Positions 1-7,725 of a stretch of DNA of 64,000 nucleotides are shown here, one piece after another. Source of the stretch: Rhodovulum strictum. Its GTDB lineage: Bacteria > Pseudomonadota > Alphaproteobacteria > Rhodobacterales > Rhodobacteraceae. The notes under the pieces were generated by a model. The model saw nothing but the letters and a program-made list of their open reading frames with translations. It searched no databases and was not told where the DNA came from. Both the position numbers and the translations under genes were made by a program. The stretch is taken from assembly GCF_009649175.1 (NCBI RefSeq), contig NZ_WJPO01000020.1:1-64000 (forward strand). The letters run 5' to 3'. The stretch's first letter is position 1. Every line of letters starts with the position of its first letter.

Positions 1-27
1 GGACCCCCGCGAAGCAAACGCTTCGCA

Positions 28-63
28 AGGCGCGGCAGGGGATATTGCAAACCTGCCGCGCCT
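28..63 (+). terminator. GC-rich hairpin upstream of the nifE promoter
   Basis: A perfect 12-bp inverted repeat (28-39 pairing with 52-63) encloses a 12-base loop. No T-tract follows, so it is either a factor-assisted terminator or an RNA-stabilising 3' stem for a gene ending just outside the window. Its position before the nif promoter suggests it insulates nifE from upstream transcription. The stem is seen directly; the role is inferred. Confidence 0.4.
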
Positions 64-132
64 GACTCTGCCCCCCACGAATTCCCCGTGAACATGACAG
101 AACGGCCGCAAGGTTTCCGGGCAATGCGGGCT

Positions 133-148
133 TGTCGCAGAACCGACA
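133..148 (+). promoter_or_regulatory. NifA upstream activator site
   Basis: The sequence TGTCGCAGAACCGACA matches the NifA consensus TGT-N10-ACA exactly. It lies about 95 bp upstream of the -24 element of the nifE promoter, a normal distance for an enhancer reached by DNA looping. Binding by NifA is inferred from this match and from the downstream nif genes; nifA itself is not in the window. Confidence 0.72.
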
Positions 149-242
149 TTCCCGACAGGACCGGCCCCCTGATATGCGCCTTGCGCGGCCATCCCCACGG
201 AAACGCAGCCCCCGAAGGGCGCATTGCGCCGCTTGCCCGACT

Positions 243-259
243 TGGCACGCTTTCTGCTT
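243..259 (+). promoter_or_regulatory. sigma-54 (-24/-12) promoter of nifE
   Basis: TGGCACG, four bases, then CTGCTT gives the sigma-54 signature. The invariant GG (244-245) and GC (256-257) are separated by exactly 10 bases. A transcript would start near 268-270, about 20 bases before the nifE ATG. Together with the NifA-type site at 133-148 this forms a complete nif promoter. Confidence 0.87.
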
Positions 260-289
260 GACCCTTGGCAGCACAGCGGAGCACGCCCC

Positions 290-1768
290 ATGTCCGACGC
301 CCTCAAGTCCACCGTCCAGCAGGCATTCGACGAGCCCGCCTGCGCCACGAACCGCGCCAAATCCGCGGCCGAGCGCAAGAAGGGCTGTTCGAAACCGCTG
401 ACTCCGGGTGCGGCCGCAGGCGGATGCGCCTTTGACGGGGCCAAGATCACCCTGCAACCGATCGTCGATGTGGCCCATCTGGTGCATGCGCCGCTGGCCT
501 GCGAGGGCAATGGCTGGGACAATCGCGGCTCGGCCTCGTCGGGGTCGATGCTCTACAAGACCGGGTTCACCACCGACATGTCGGAACTCGACATCGTCAT
601 GGGCAAGGGGGAGTCGAAGCTTTACGCCGCGATCCGCGAGATCGTCGAGAAGCACAGGCCGCCTGCGGTTTTCGTCTATGCGACCTGCGTGACCGCGATG
701 ATCGGCGACGACATCGAGGCGGTGTGCAAGGCCGCCACCGAAGCCTTTGGCACGCCTGCGATCCCGGTGAACGTGCCGGGCTATGCGGGGTCCAAGAACC
801 TGGGCTGCAAGCTGGCGGGCGAGATGATGTTCCGCCATGTGATCGGCACGGTCGAGCCCGAGCGGACCACCGAATACGACATCAACCTGATCGGCGATTA
901 CAACCTGTCGGGCGAGTTGTGGCAGGTCAAGCCGCTCTTGGACCGGCTCGGCATCCGCATCCTGGGCTCGCTGGCGGCGGATGCGCGGTACAAGCAGGTG
1001 GCCGTGATGCACCGGGCGCGGGTCAGCATGCTGGTCTGTTCGCATGCCCTGATCGGGCTTGCGCGCAAGCTGGAGGAGACATACGGCATCCCGTTCTTCG
1101 AAGGCTCGTTCTACGGCATTTCCGACACGTCCGAAAGCTTGCGTACCATGTGCCGGATGCTGGTCGAGCGCGGTGCGGCGCCGGATCTGATAGACCGCTG
1201 CGAGGCGCTGATCGCCGAGGAGGAGGCCAGGGTCCGCGCCGACCTGGAACCCTATCGCGCGCGCGTCGCGGGCAAGCGGGTGCTGCTTTACACCGGCGGG
1301 CACAAGAGCTGGTCGGTGGTCTCGGCGCTTCAGGAACTGGGCGTCGAGGTGGTCGGGACCAGCGTGCGCAAGGCGACCGACAACGACAAGGCGCGCGTGG
1401 TCGAGATCATGGGTACCGATACCCACATGTTCGACAACATGTCCCCGCGCGAGATGTATGCCACGCTGCGCGCCTCGGGTGCCGATATCCTGATGTCGGG
1501 CGCGCGCAGCCAGTTCGTGGCGCTGAAGGCCCGGGTGCCCTGGATCGACGTGAACCAGGAAAAGCACGAACCCTATGCGGGTTACATGGGCATGCTGGAT
1601 CTGGTGCGCGCCATCGGCCGGTCGGTGAATAACCCGATGTGGGCCGATGTCCGCAGTCCCGCGCCCTGGGACGAACCGCGCCCCTTTGCCGGTATCCGTC
1701 CCGCGCCGCGCGGCACATGCCCGGTCTCGGGCCTGACGAATGACCCCCGCGATTTCGAGGATTGCTGA
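290..1768 (+). CDS. nifE: nitrogenase FeMo-cofactor scaffold protein NifE
   Basis: NifE pairs with NifN as the alpha2-beta2 scaffold on which NifB-co is matured to FeMo-cofactor before transfer to NifDK. The 492-residue product has the oxidoreductase/nitrogenase component 1 fold with cysteines expected of the family: C33 and C46 near the N-terminus, C71 in LACEGNGW and C133 in YATCVTAMIGDD. The ATG at 290 is chosen over an in-frame ATG at 224 because the earlier one lies upstream of the sigma-54 promoter and would add 22 unrelated residues. nifN starts one base after the stop. Expression should be NifA/sigma-54 dependent. Confidence 0.97.
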   Translation: MSDALKSTVQQAFDEPACATNRAKSAAERKKGCSKPLTPGAAAGGCAFDGAKITLQPIVDVAHLVHAPLACEGNGWDNRGSASSGSMLYKTGFTTDMSELDIVMGKGESKLYAAIREIVEKHRPPAVFVYATCVTAMIGDDIEAVCKAATEAFGTPAIPVNVPGYAGSKNLGCKLAGEMMFRHVIGTVEPERTTEYDINLIGDYNLSGELWQVKPLLDRLGIRILGSLAADARYKQVAVMHRARVSMLVCSHALIGLARKLEETYGIPFFEGSFYGISDTSESLRTMCRMLVERGAAPDLIDRCEALIAEEEARVRADLEPYRARVAGKRVLLYTGGHKSWSVVSALQELGVEVVGTSVRKATDNDKARVVEIMGTDTHMFDNMSPREMYATLRASGADILMSGARSQFVALKARVPWIDVNQEKHEPYAGYMGMLDLVRAIGRSVNNPMWADVRSPAPWDEPRPFAGIRPAPRGTCPVSGLTNDPRDFEDC

Positions 1769-1769
1769 G

Positions 1770-3164
1770 ATGGCCCGCCTGATCCGCCCGCGTCGGGCCC
1801 TGTCGACCAACCCGCTGAAATCCAGCGCCCCGCTTGGCGCCGCCATGGCCTATCTGGGCATCGAGCGCGGCATCCCGCTGTTTCACGGCGCGCAGGGCTG
1901 CACTGCCTTTGCCATGGTCCACATGGTCCGCCATTTCCGCGAGGCGATCCCGCTTCAGACCACCGCCATGAACGAGATCACCACGATCCTGGGCGGGGGC
2001 GAGCAGATCGAGGAGGCGATTGCCAACCTCGTCAAGCGGGCGGATCCGAAATTCATCGGCATCGCCTCGACCGCGCTGACCGAGACGCGGGGCGAGGATG
2101 TCGCGGGCGAACTGGCCGAGATCATGGAACGGCGCAGCGATTTCGCGGGGCTCAGGGTCGTCCACGCCTCGACCCCCGATTTCGAGGGCGCGCTGGAGGA
2201 TGGCTGGGCCAATGCGGTCACGGCCATCATCGACGCGCTGGTGCCCGAGATCGACCCGATGTTCTGCGACCGCGACATGCGGCAGGTCAATATCCTGCCT
2301 GCGGCCTATCTGACGCCCGCCGAGATCGAGGAAATCACCCGGATGATCCGCGCCTTCGGGCTGAACCCCATCGTGCTGCCGGACCTGTCGGCCTCGCTCG
2401 ACGGGCATCTGGCCGAGGATTGGGCGGGCACATCGCTGGGCGGCACGCCGCTGGATGCGATCCCGGCCATGGCGCGCTCGGCCGTGACCTTCGCCATCGG
2501 CGAAAGCATGCGCGGCGCGGCCGAATTGCTGGCCGAGCGGGGCCACATGCCGGTTCAGGTCTTCCCCGCGCTGACCGGGCTCAAGGCGGTCGATGCCTTC
2601 GTCTCGGCGCTGATGGGGGTGGCGGGGGCAATGGATGCCCCGCCCGCGATCAGGCGCGACCGGGCGCGGGCGCAGGACGCGATGCTGGATTCGCATTTCT
2701 TCATCGGCGGGCTGAAATACGCCATCGCCGCCGATCCCGACCTTGCCTATGCGCTGTCTTCGGCGCTGGCGGGGATGGGGGCCGAGGCGGTCTGCACCGT
2801 GACCACCTCGACCGCCAACCCGATCCTTGCCCGGCTGCCCGGCGAAACCGCGATCCTGGGCGATCTGGGCGATCTGGAAGACGGCGCGCGGGCAGGGGGG
2901 GCGGCGCTGCTGATCGCGCATGCCCATGGCCGCCACGCCGCCGCCGCCACCGGTTTGCCGCTGATCCGTGCGGGTTTCCCGGTGAATGACCGGCTGGGCG
3001 TGCAGGATGTCTGCCGCGTCGGCTATCGCGGCACCCGCGCCTTCCTGTTCGAGGTGGCCAATGCCGTTCTCGCCCATCCCCACGCGCCGCGCCCCGAGGA
3101 TTTCGGCGCCGCCCCCATCGAGAGGGAATTCGAACATGACCGCCCGCAGACTGCGCCTCATTGA
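1770..3164 (+). CDS. nifN: nitrogenase FeMo-cofactor scaffold protein NifN
   Basis: NifN is the beta-type partner of NifE in FeMo-cofactor assembly. The 464-residue protein starts MARLIRPRRALSTNPLK and carries the typical HGAQGCTAFAM segment followed by the TTAMNE region, as in NifK/NifN proteins. An in-frame ATG at 1740 would overlap the end of nifE by 29 bases; the ATG at 1770 directly after the nifE stop fits the family start better. The 3' end overlaps the probable nifX start. It is co-transcribed with nifE. Confidence 0.97.
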   Translation: MARLIRPRRALSTNPLKSSAPLGAAMAYLGIERGIPLFHGAQGCTAFAMVHMVRHFREAIPLQTTAMNEITTILGGGEQIEEAIANLVKRADPKFIGIASTALTETRGEDVAGELAEIMERRSDFAGLRVVHASTPDFEGALEDGWANAVTAIIDALVPEIDPMFCDRDMRQVNILPAAYLTPAEIEEITRMIRAFGLNPIVLPDLSASLDGHLAEDWAGTSLGGTPLDAIPAMARSAVTFAIGESMRGAAELLAERGHMPVQVFPALTGLKAVDAFVSALMGVAGAMDAPPAIRRDRARAQDAMLDSHFFIGGLKYAIAADPDLAYALSSALAGMGAEAVCTVTTSTANPILARLPGETAILGDLGDLEDGARAGGAALLIAHAHGRHAAAATGLPLIRAGFPVNDRLGVQDVCRVGYRGTRAFLFEVANAVLAHPHAPRPEDFGAAPIEREFEHDRPQTAPH

Positions 3165-3618
3165 GCCGGAGAAAGACATGACCCAGGAAAAGGCGCTGAA
3201 GATCGCCATTGCCACCAACGACATGGACCATCTGGACGCGCATTTCGGCTCGGCCCGGAAATTCGCGCTCTACGAGGTCACGTCCGAAACGGCCCGTCTG
3301 GTCGAGGTGCTGGAATTCGACAGCGCGACCGACCAGACCGGTCGCCACGACCCGCAGGACGACCGCATCACCCCCAAGGTCGAGGCGCTGACCGGCTGCG
3401 CGCTTCTGTTCGTGCTGGCCATCGGCGGGCCGTCCGCGGCCAAGGTGGTGCGCGCGGGCATCCACCCGATCAAGCGCAAGGATCCCGAGCCCATCGCCGA
3501 TGTGATCGCCCAGGTCCAGACCATGCTCAAGGGCAGCCCACCGCCCTTCCTGCGCAAGGTGCTGGGCCGGCCCGCCCCCGATTTCGCATCCGATTACGCC
3601 GACGAGGTGACCGAATGA
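3136..3618 (+). CDS. nifX: FeMo-cofactor carrier protein NifX
   Basis: NifX is a small NifB-co/FeMo-co-precursor binding protein that exchanges clusters with NifEN. The body has the expected start of the Dinitrogenase_iron-molybdenum cofactor domain (LKIAIATNDMDHLDAHFGSA) and the usual tail. Two starts are possible. ATG 3136, preceded by AGAGGG, overlaps nifN by 29 bases and gives 160 residues with an N-terminal RRLRLIEPEKD stretch resembling known NifX proteins. ATG 3178, preceded by GGAGAAAG, gives 146 residues. I favour 3136 on length and N-terminal similarity as remembered. The stop overlaps the next gene by ATGA. Confidence 0.9.
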   Translation: MTARRLRLIEPEKDMTQEKALKIAIATNDMDHLDAHFGSARKFALYEVTSETARLVEVLEFDSATDQTGRHDPQDDRITPKVEALTGCALLFVLAIGGPSAAKVVRAGIHPIKRKDPEPIADVIAQVQTMLKGSPPPFLRKVLGRPAPDFASDYADEVTE

Positions 3619-4088
3619 GTGCCGATCCCGACACGCTGCCGCGCGGCGGCGCGATGCCGACAAGCGAATTCCTGACCCAGCTGATCGCGGTCATCCGTGC
3701 CGAGGACAGCCATGGCAGCTGGGACGCCAAGCCCGATGCCGAACTGCTGGCCGATTACATCGTGACCAGGGAGGAACGCCGCGAGATCCCGATCATCGGC
3801 GACCCCGATCCCGACCTTCTGTGGCGGGTCGAACGCTTCTACGACGCGATCGCGCTGCTTCTGGAACGGCGCACCGGCGCGCAATCGGCACAGATGTCGA
3901 AAATCCATCACGAAGGTTTCGGGCGGATCGTGCTGATCTCGGGGCGGCTGGTGGTGCTGTCGAAACATGTCCGCGACCTGCACCGCTTCGGCTTCGAAAG
4001 CTTCGCCGCGCTCGCCGAGGCGGGCGACGCGATGACCGCCGATGCCGCCGCCACCCTTGCCCGCTTTCCCGACGCCGCCCGGGCCTGA
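3615..4088 (+). CDS. NifX-associated nitrogen fixation protein (DUF269)
   Basis: This 157-residue acidic protein matches the DUF269 family encoded next to nifX in many diazotrophs. Recognisable parts are SEFLTQLIAVIRAEDSHGSW near the start, the REERREIPIIGDPDPD segment and KIHHEGFGRIVLISGRL. Its biochemical role is not established; gene order implies a function tied to cofactor trafficking. It starts within the nifX stop (ATGA), so translation is probably coupled. No transmembrane segment or metal-binding cysteine motif is visible. Confidence 0.88.
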   Translation: MSADPDTLPRGGAMPTSEFLTQLIAVIRAEDSHGSWDAKPDAELLADYIVTREERREIPIIGDPDPDLLWRVERFYDAIALLLERRTGAQSAQMSKIHHEGFGRIVLISGRLVVLSKHVRDLHRFGFESFAALAEAGDAMTADAAATLARFPDAARA

Positions 4089-4134
4089 CCCGGCGCCCGA
4101 CCCAAGCCATGCCCGAGCCAGGAGACATATCGAA

Positions 4135-4344
4135 ATGAGCCTCGAAGACCTCGAAGCGCGCGTCAGGAAACTGTCGATGCGCGCCACGGACGCCAAGATG
4201 AACCTGCACGACCTTGCCGAGGAACTGCCCGTCGACTGGGAGAAGATCCCCACCGTCGCCGCCGAAACCCACGAGATCTTTCGCGACCTCAACGCCGCGC
4301 GCCAAGCGCTGAAGGCCGCGAAAAAAGCCGCAGAGGAGGCCTGA
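4135..4344 (+). CDS. DUF683 (CCE_0567-type) nif-associated small protein
   Basis: This 69-residue helical protein (MSLEDLEARVRKLSMRATDA...) resembles the DUF683/CCE_0567 family found between nifX-linked genes and fdxB. Solved relatives form a two-helix hairpin, some with bound metal, as I recall. The ATG at 4135 has a good Shine-Dalgarno (CCAGGAGAC) 9-16 bases upstream. A longer reading from 4042 would overlap the preceding gene with low-complexity proline-rich residues and is rejected. The tail ends in an alanine/lysine helix. Its function is unknown. Confidence 0.85.
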   Translation: MSLEDLEARVRKLSMRATDAKMNLHDLAEELPVDWEKIPTVAAETHEIFRDLNAARQALKAAKKAAEEA

Positions 4345-4347
4345 GCC

Positions 4348-4650
4348 ATGCCCATCACCGGCCTGACCCGCGGCGGCACAAGCTATGTTCCCGAATTCCT
4401 GCTCGCCATCGACGCTGCGAAATGCATCGGCTGCGGGCGCTGCTACAAGGTCTGTGCCCGCGGCGTGCTGACGCTCAAGGGCATCACCGACGAGGATGAA
4501 CTGGTCGATCTCGAGGACGAGGATGACGAGGACGAGATCGAGCGCAAGGTGATGGTAATCGCCGATGGCGACGACTGCATCGGCTGCGGCGCCTGTGCGC
4601 GCGTCTGCCCCTCGGGCTGCCAGAGCCACGGCCCGGTCGAGGCGCGCTGA
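4348..4650 (+). CDS. fdxB: nif-specific ferredoxin III (2[4Fe-4S])
   Basis: This 100-residue ferredoxin has two cluster motifs: C26-x2-C29-x2-C32-x3-C36 and C77-x2-C80-x2-C83-x3-C87-P, plus an extra cysteine at 91. This is the arrangement of the nif-linked ferredoxin III family, thought to supply electrons for cofactor assembly or nitrogenase. An unusual feature is the linker at about 48-66, which is almost entirely Asp/Glu. It is the last gene of the nifE operon, three bases after the DUF683 stop and about 160 bases before a terminator hairpin. Confidence 0.93.
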   Translation: MPITGLTRGGTSYVPEFLLAIDAAKCIGCGRCYKVCARGVLTLKGITDEDELVDLEDEDDEDEIERKVMVIADGDDCIGCGACARVCPSGCQSHGPVEAR

Positions 4651-4737
4651 CCCCATCCCGCCGCAACGGACCGCTCTGCCCGCCCGATGGCGGGCGGAGG
4701 CGCATCCGTTCCGCGACGCCCCGATCGGCGCGCCATG

Positions 4738-4796
4738 GGTATTTTTACCAAGAAGAAGGGCAGGCCGGTTTCGGCTTCTTCTGGCCACAAATATCC
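4738..4796. repeat. inverted pair of an intergenic ATATTT...AGAAGAAG repeat
   Basis: Two copies of a short element face each other: GGTATTTTTACCAAGAAGAAG at 4738-4758 on the plus strand, and GGATATTTGTGGCCAGAAGAA(G) on the minus strand at 4775-4796. A near-identical copy of the second lies at 53979-54000 (20 of 22 positions match) and a partial copy near 44046. The pair can fold through the GAAGAAG/CTTCTTC arms. It sits downstream of fdxB and before the terminator. Confidence 0.55.
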
Positions 4797-4808
4797 CTGC
4801 CGGAGGCA

Positions 4809-4841
4809 GCGCGCCCGCGCAAGCGGGCGCGCCCGGGTTTT
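4809..4841 (+). terminator. Rho-independent terminator of the nifE-fdxB operon
   Basis: A perfect 10-bp all-GC stem (4809-4818 with 4823-4832) is closed by a GCAA tetraloop and followed by CCGGGTTTT. The T-run is short but the stem is very strong. It separates the nifE-fdxB unit from the iscA sigma-54 promoter at 4920. Confidence 0.75.
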
Positions 4842-4856
4842 GTCGCAAACCCGCCA
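4841..4856 (+). promoter_or_regulatory. degenerate NifA-type site upstream of iscA
   Basis: TGTCGCAAACCCGCCA matches the perfect site at 133-148 at 13 of 16 positions but ends CCA instead of ACA. It lies about 65 bp upstream of the -24 element. A nearby pair TGTCGCA/TGCGACA (4841-4847 and 4873-4879) is an inverted repeat. NifA binding here is only a suggestion. Confidence 0.33.
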
Positions 4857-4919
4857 AACTGTCCCTGATGGGTGCGACAGGGCCGCCGGGGCATGCGTGA
4901 AATCAGGCATGTCCTGACT

Positions 4920-4936
4920 TGGCATGGTTCGTGCTT
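4920..4936 (+). promoter_or_regulatory. sigma-54 (-24/-12) promoter of iscA-nifUVW
   Basis: TGGCATG, five bases, then GTGCTT carries GG at 4921-4922 and GC at 4933-4934 with the required 10-base spacing. The start of transcription would be near 4945, about 30 bases before the iscA ATG. This makes iscA-nifU-nifV-nifW a second NifA/sigma-54 unit separate from nifE-fdxB. Confidence 0.82.
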
Positions 4937-4975
4937 CTCTCTTGTCGAAGGACATCCGACCGACAGGAGACCCCC

Positions 4976-5296
4976 ATGATCCAGATCACCGACGCCGCCC
5001 GGGACGCCATCGCCAACGCCATCGCGGGGGCCGGACAACCTGTTGCCGGGTTGCGCCTCATGGTGCAGTCCGGCGGTTGCGCAGGGCTGCAATATGCCAT
5101 GGCGCTGGAACTGACGCGCGAGGCCGACGATGCCGTGGTCGAGGCCGGCGAGGTCACGGTGCTGATCGACCCGCAAAGCCAGGGCTATCTTCTGGGCACG
5201 ACCATCGACTTCGTGTCCGGGATCGAGGGCTCGGGCTTCGTGTTCGACAACCCCAACGCCTCGGCCGGGTGCGGCTGCGGCAAGTCCTTCTGCTGA
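4976..5296 (+). CDS. iscA: A-type iron-sulfur carrier (nif-linked IscA)
   Basis: This 106-residue A-type carrier has the three conserved cysteines of the family, C35 in SGGCAG and C99/C101 in GCGCGKSFC, plus a final C106. These proteins receive an Fe-S cluster and pass it to target apoproteins, here presumably nitrogenase components or accessory ferredoxins. The ATG at 4976 follows ACAGGAGAC; an upstream in-frame ATG at 4919 lies within the -24 element and is rejected. It is the first gene after the second sigma-54 promoter, with nifU 11 bases downstream. Confidence 0.93.
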   Translation: MIQITDAARDAIANAIAGAGQPVAGLRLMVQSGGCAGLQYAMALELTREADDAVVEAGEVTVLIDPQSQGYLLGTTIDFVSGIEGSGFVFDNPNASAGCGCGKSFC

Positions 5297-5307
5297 GGGA
5301 GGGGCGG

Positions 5308-6015
5308 ATGCTGGACTATTCCTCCACCCTGACCGACCACTTCCTGAACCCGCGCAATCGCGGCACGCTGGATCAGGCGAATGCGCTTGGCGAGGCGGGT
5401 TCGGTACGCACGGGCGATGCGTTCCGCCTGATGCTGCGGATCGAGCGCGGCGCCATCGCGGCAGCCTGCTACCAGACCACCGGCGGCGGCCCCGAGGTGG
5501 CGGCGGGCTCGGCGCTGACCGAGGCGCTGATCGGCAAGACGCTTGCCGAGGCGCGCACGGTCACGGCCGATTACGTCGAGACCCTGCTGGGCGGTCTGCC
5601 CGACGAGGATCGCTCGGCCGCCCGCGTCGCCGCTGCGGCGCTGGCCGCGGCGCTGGCCGATCACGCCCAGCCCCCGGCTTTCCGTGCAGCCCAGGGCGTG
5701 CGCGTGCCCGGCCCGGTCGCGATCCAGCCGCTGCGCCCCAGCGCGCCCAGCGCCCCCGCAATCGCTCCCCAGGACGAAACCGCCGCGGTCGAGGCTGTGC
5801 TGGCCGAGATGCGCCCGCGTTTTCTGGCCGATGGCGGCGATGTCGAACTGGTCGACATTGCCGGTCCCCGTGTGCGCGTGGCGCTCAAGGGGGCCTGCGC
5901 GGGCTGCCAGATCGCCGGGCTGACGCTGGGCGGGTTGCAGCAGCGCATCGCCGATGTGCTGGGCCGCGCGGTGCTGGTGGTGCCCGCCCCGGCGCGCGGG
6001 GGGATCGGCCGATGA
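5308..6015 (+). CDS. nifU: NifU with a cysteine-less scaffold domain and an intact Nfu domain
   Basis: Classical NifU has an IscU-like scaffold, a central [2Fe-2S] domain and a C-terminal Nfu domain. Here 235 residues contain an IscU-like N-terminus (1-120, opening [19 protein letters not shown]) and an Nfu domain (about 157-225) with its CAGC pair at C197/C200. The central domain is missing. The three scaffold cysteines are replaced: GSVRTGD has Thr35, YQTTGGG has Gly near 60, and the third is lost around 103; Asp37 of the GD pair remains. Only C54, C197 and C200 exist in the whole protein. Cluster assembly on the N-domain looks impossible, while Nfu-type carriage is plausible. nifV starts in its stop codon. 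Confidence 0.9.
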   Translation: MLDYSSTLTDHFLNPRNRGTLDQANALGEAGSVRTGDAFRLMLRIERGAIAAACYQTTGGGPEVAAGSALTEALIGKTLAEARTVTADYVETLLGGLPDEDRSAARVAAAALAAALADHAQPPAFRAAQGVRVPGPVAIQPLRPSAPSAPAIAPQDETAAVEAVLAEMRPRFLADGGDVELVDIAGPRVRVALKGACAGCQIAGLTLGGLQQRIADVLGRAVLVVPAPARGGIGR

Positions 6016-7214
6016 CCCTTGCGCCCGGTCCGGACAGCTTTCGGCCAGAGCCCGCGCCGCTGATCTGCGACACCACGCTTCGCGATGGCGAACAGGCGGC
6101 GGGGGTTGCCTTTTCGGCGGCCGAAAAGGTCGAGATCGCCGCCGCGCTGGATGCCGCGGGCGTGGACGAGATCGAACTTGGCGTGCCCGCCATGGGCAGC
6201 CCCGAGATCGTCGCCATGCGCGAGGCGGGGGCGGTGTTGACCCGCGCCGTGGGCGTGGCCTGGTGCCGTCTGCGCGAGGGCGATCTGGAACTTGCCGCGC
6301 TGACCGGGCTTTCGCGGCTGCACCTGACGGTGCCCGCCTCGGACCGGCAGTTGCAGGGCAAGCTTGGCCGTTCGCGCGACTGGGCGCTGGCCGAGCTTGA
6401 CCGGCTGGTGCGGCTGGCGCAGGGCGCGGGCTTTGCGGTTTCGGTCGGGGCCGAGGATGCCTCGCGCGCCGATCCCGGCTTTCTGATGCAGATCGCCGGG
6501 ACCGCGGCGGCGGCAGGGGCGATCCGGCTGCGGCTTGCCGACACGCTGGGGCTGATGGATCCCTTCGCGGCGCATACGCTGGTGACGATCCTGGCCCAGG
6601 GGCCGCTGCCCATCGAGTTTCACGCCCATGACGATCTGGGGCTTGCCACGGCCAATACGCTGGCGGCGGCGCGCGGCGGGGCCAGCCATCTGTCGGTCAC
6701 CGTCAACGGGCTGGGCGAGCGGGCGGGCAATGCCGCGCTGGAACAGGTCGTGGCCGCGCTGGCGGTGCAGGGTCGCCCGAGTGCCGTTGCGCTCGACCGG
6801 CTTTGCGGGTTGTGCGAGCTGGTGGCGCGCGCCGCGAAACGGCCGCTGCCGCCGAACCGCCCGATCGTGGGGGCGCATGTCTTCAGCCATGAATCCGGCA
6901 TCCATGTCGACGGGCTGATGAAGGATCCCGCCACCTACGAGGCGCCCGATCTTGCCCCGGCCCGTTTCGGCCGCAACCGCAAGATCGTTCTGGGCAAGCA
7001 TTCGGGGCTGTCCGCGCTGACCGGCGCGCTGGCTGCGGCGGGGCTGCCCTCGGACGAGGGGACTGCGCGGGCCGTGCTGCCCCTGTTGCGCGACTGGGCG
7101 ACCGCCGAGAAGCGCGCGGCGACGCCTGCAGATCTTGTCGTACTCACCGCCCGCGCCCAGGCGCTTGCCTGTGTGACCGGCGCCCCGGAACAAACGGAAA
7201 GGAACCTGCCATGA
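6012..7214 (+). CDS. nifV: homocitrate synthase NifV
   Basis: NifV condenses acetyl-CoA with 2-oxoglutarate to homocitrate, the organic ligand of FeMo-cofactor. The 400-residue protein is a HMGL-like TIM barrel: the catalytic start [13 protein letters not shown] lies near 20-32, the metal-binding HAHDDLG near 206 and the [13 protein letters not shown] segment near 290. It overlaps nifU by ATGA and nifW likewise, so translation is coupled. nifS, often found before nifV, is absent. Confidence 0.95.
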   Translation: MTLAPGPDSFRPEPAPLICDTTLRDGEQAAGVAFSAAEKVEIAAALDAAGVDEIELGVPAMGSPEIVAMREAGAVLTRAVGVAWCRLREGDLELAALTGLSRLHLTVPASDRQLQGKLGRSRDWALAELDRLVRLAQGAGFAVSVGAEDASRADPGFLMQIAGTAAAAGAIRLRLADTLGLMDPFAAHTLVTILAQGPLPIEFHAHDDLGLATANTLAAARGGASHLSVTVNGLGERAGNAALEQVVAALAVQGRPSAVALDRLCGLCELVARAAKRPLPPNRPIVGAHVFSHESGIHVDGLMKDPATYEAPDLAPARFGRNRKIVLGKHSGLSALTGALAAAGLPSDEGTARAVLPLLRDWATAEKRAATPADLVVLTARAQALACVTGAPEQTERNLP

Positions 7215-7543
7215 CCTGCAAACCCGCCCGCAGCGTGCTTGACGAGATGAACGCGCTGTCTTCTGCCGAGGATCTGTTCACCTTCCTGTTGCTGCCCTAC
7301 GATCCCGCGGTTCTGGACCGGGCGCGGCTGCATGTCATGAAGCGGATGGGCGAGTATCTGGCCCGGATCGACATGGACGGGCTGGATGACGATGCCGTGT
7401 TCCTTGAGGCGCGCAAGGCCCTGAAGACGGCGCATGCCGATTTCGTCGCCTCGACCCCGCGCGCAGAGAAGACCCTGAAGGTCTATGCCCGCAAGCCCGC
7501 GAACATGGTCCAGATCAGCCCCGTCCAGTTCGCGCCGCAATGA
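7211..7543 (+). CDS. nifW: nitrogenase-stabilising/protective protein NifW
   Basis: NifW is a small protein that associates with the MoFe protein and helps it reach or keep activity under oxygen. The 110-residue sequence has the family hallmarks: [23 protein letters not shown] near the start, the [11 protein letters not shown] helix, and the [15 protein letters not shown] ending. It starts within the nifV stop. It is the last gene of the iscA operon before a GC hairpin and rpoN. Confidence 0.93.
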   Translation: MTCKPARSVLDEMNALSSAEDLFTFLLLPYDPAVLDRARLHVMKRMGEYLARIDMDGLDDDAVFLEARKALKTAHADFVASTPRAEKTLKVYARKPANMVQISPVQFAPQ

Positions 7544-7573
7544 GCGGTTGCGGGCCGCGCGTGCCGGCGGGGG

Positions 7574-7606
7574 CCGAGGCCCCGGGCATCGAGCCCGGAG
7601 CCTCGG
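7574..7606 (+). terminator. GC hairpin after nifW
   Basis: CCGAGGC and CCGGGC (7574-7587) pair with GCCCGG and GCCTCGG (7593-7606) around the loop ATCGA, with one C/A mismatch. A second GC stem follows near 7612-7630. There is no T-tract, so read-through into rpoN is likely at some level. The intergenic space of 182 bases holds no other gene. Confidence 0.42.
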
Positions 7607-7698
7607 GTCGGGACCGCCGGGGGCGGCCCTCCGGGCACTGTTGCCGGGGACGGGGCAGGGAGGCGGGTTCGGGCCGTCACGCAGGAAAAGCGTGCCGA

Positions 7699-7717
7699 GG
7701 GGGTGGTTCGTGCTAGG
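7699..7717 (+). promoter_or_regulatory. weak sigma-54-like element before rpoN
   Basis: The 11-mer TGGTTCGTGCT (7704-7714) is shared exactly with the -12 region of the iscA promoter. A GG at 7700-7701 has the right 10-base spacing to GC at 7712-7713, but the -24 half reads GAGGGGG instead of TGGCAC. It lies only about 10 bases before the ATG. It could be a relic or a weak autoregulatory promoter. Confidence 0.2.
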
Positions 7718-7725
7718 CTGATGCG

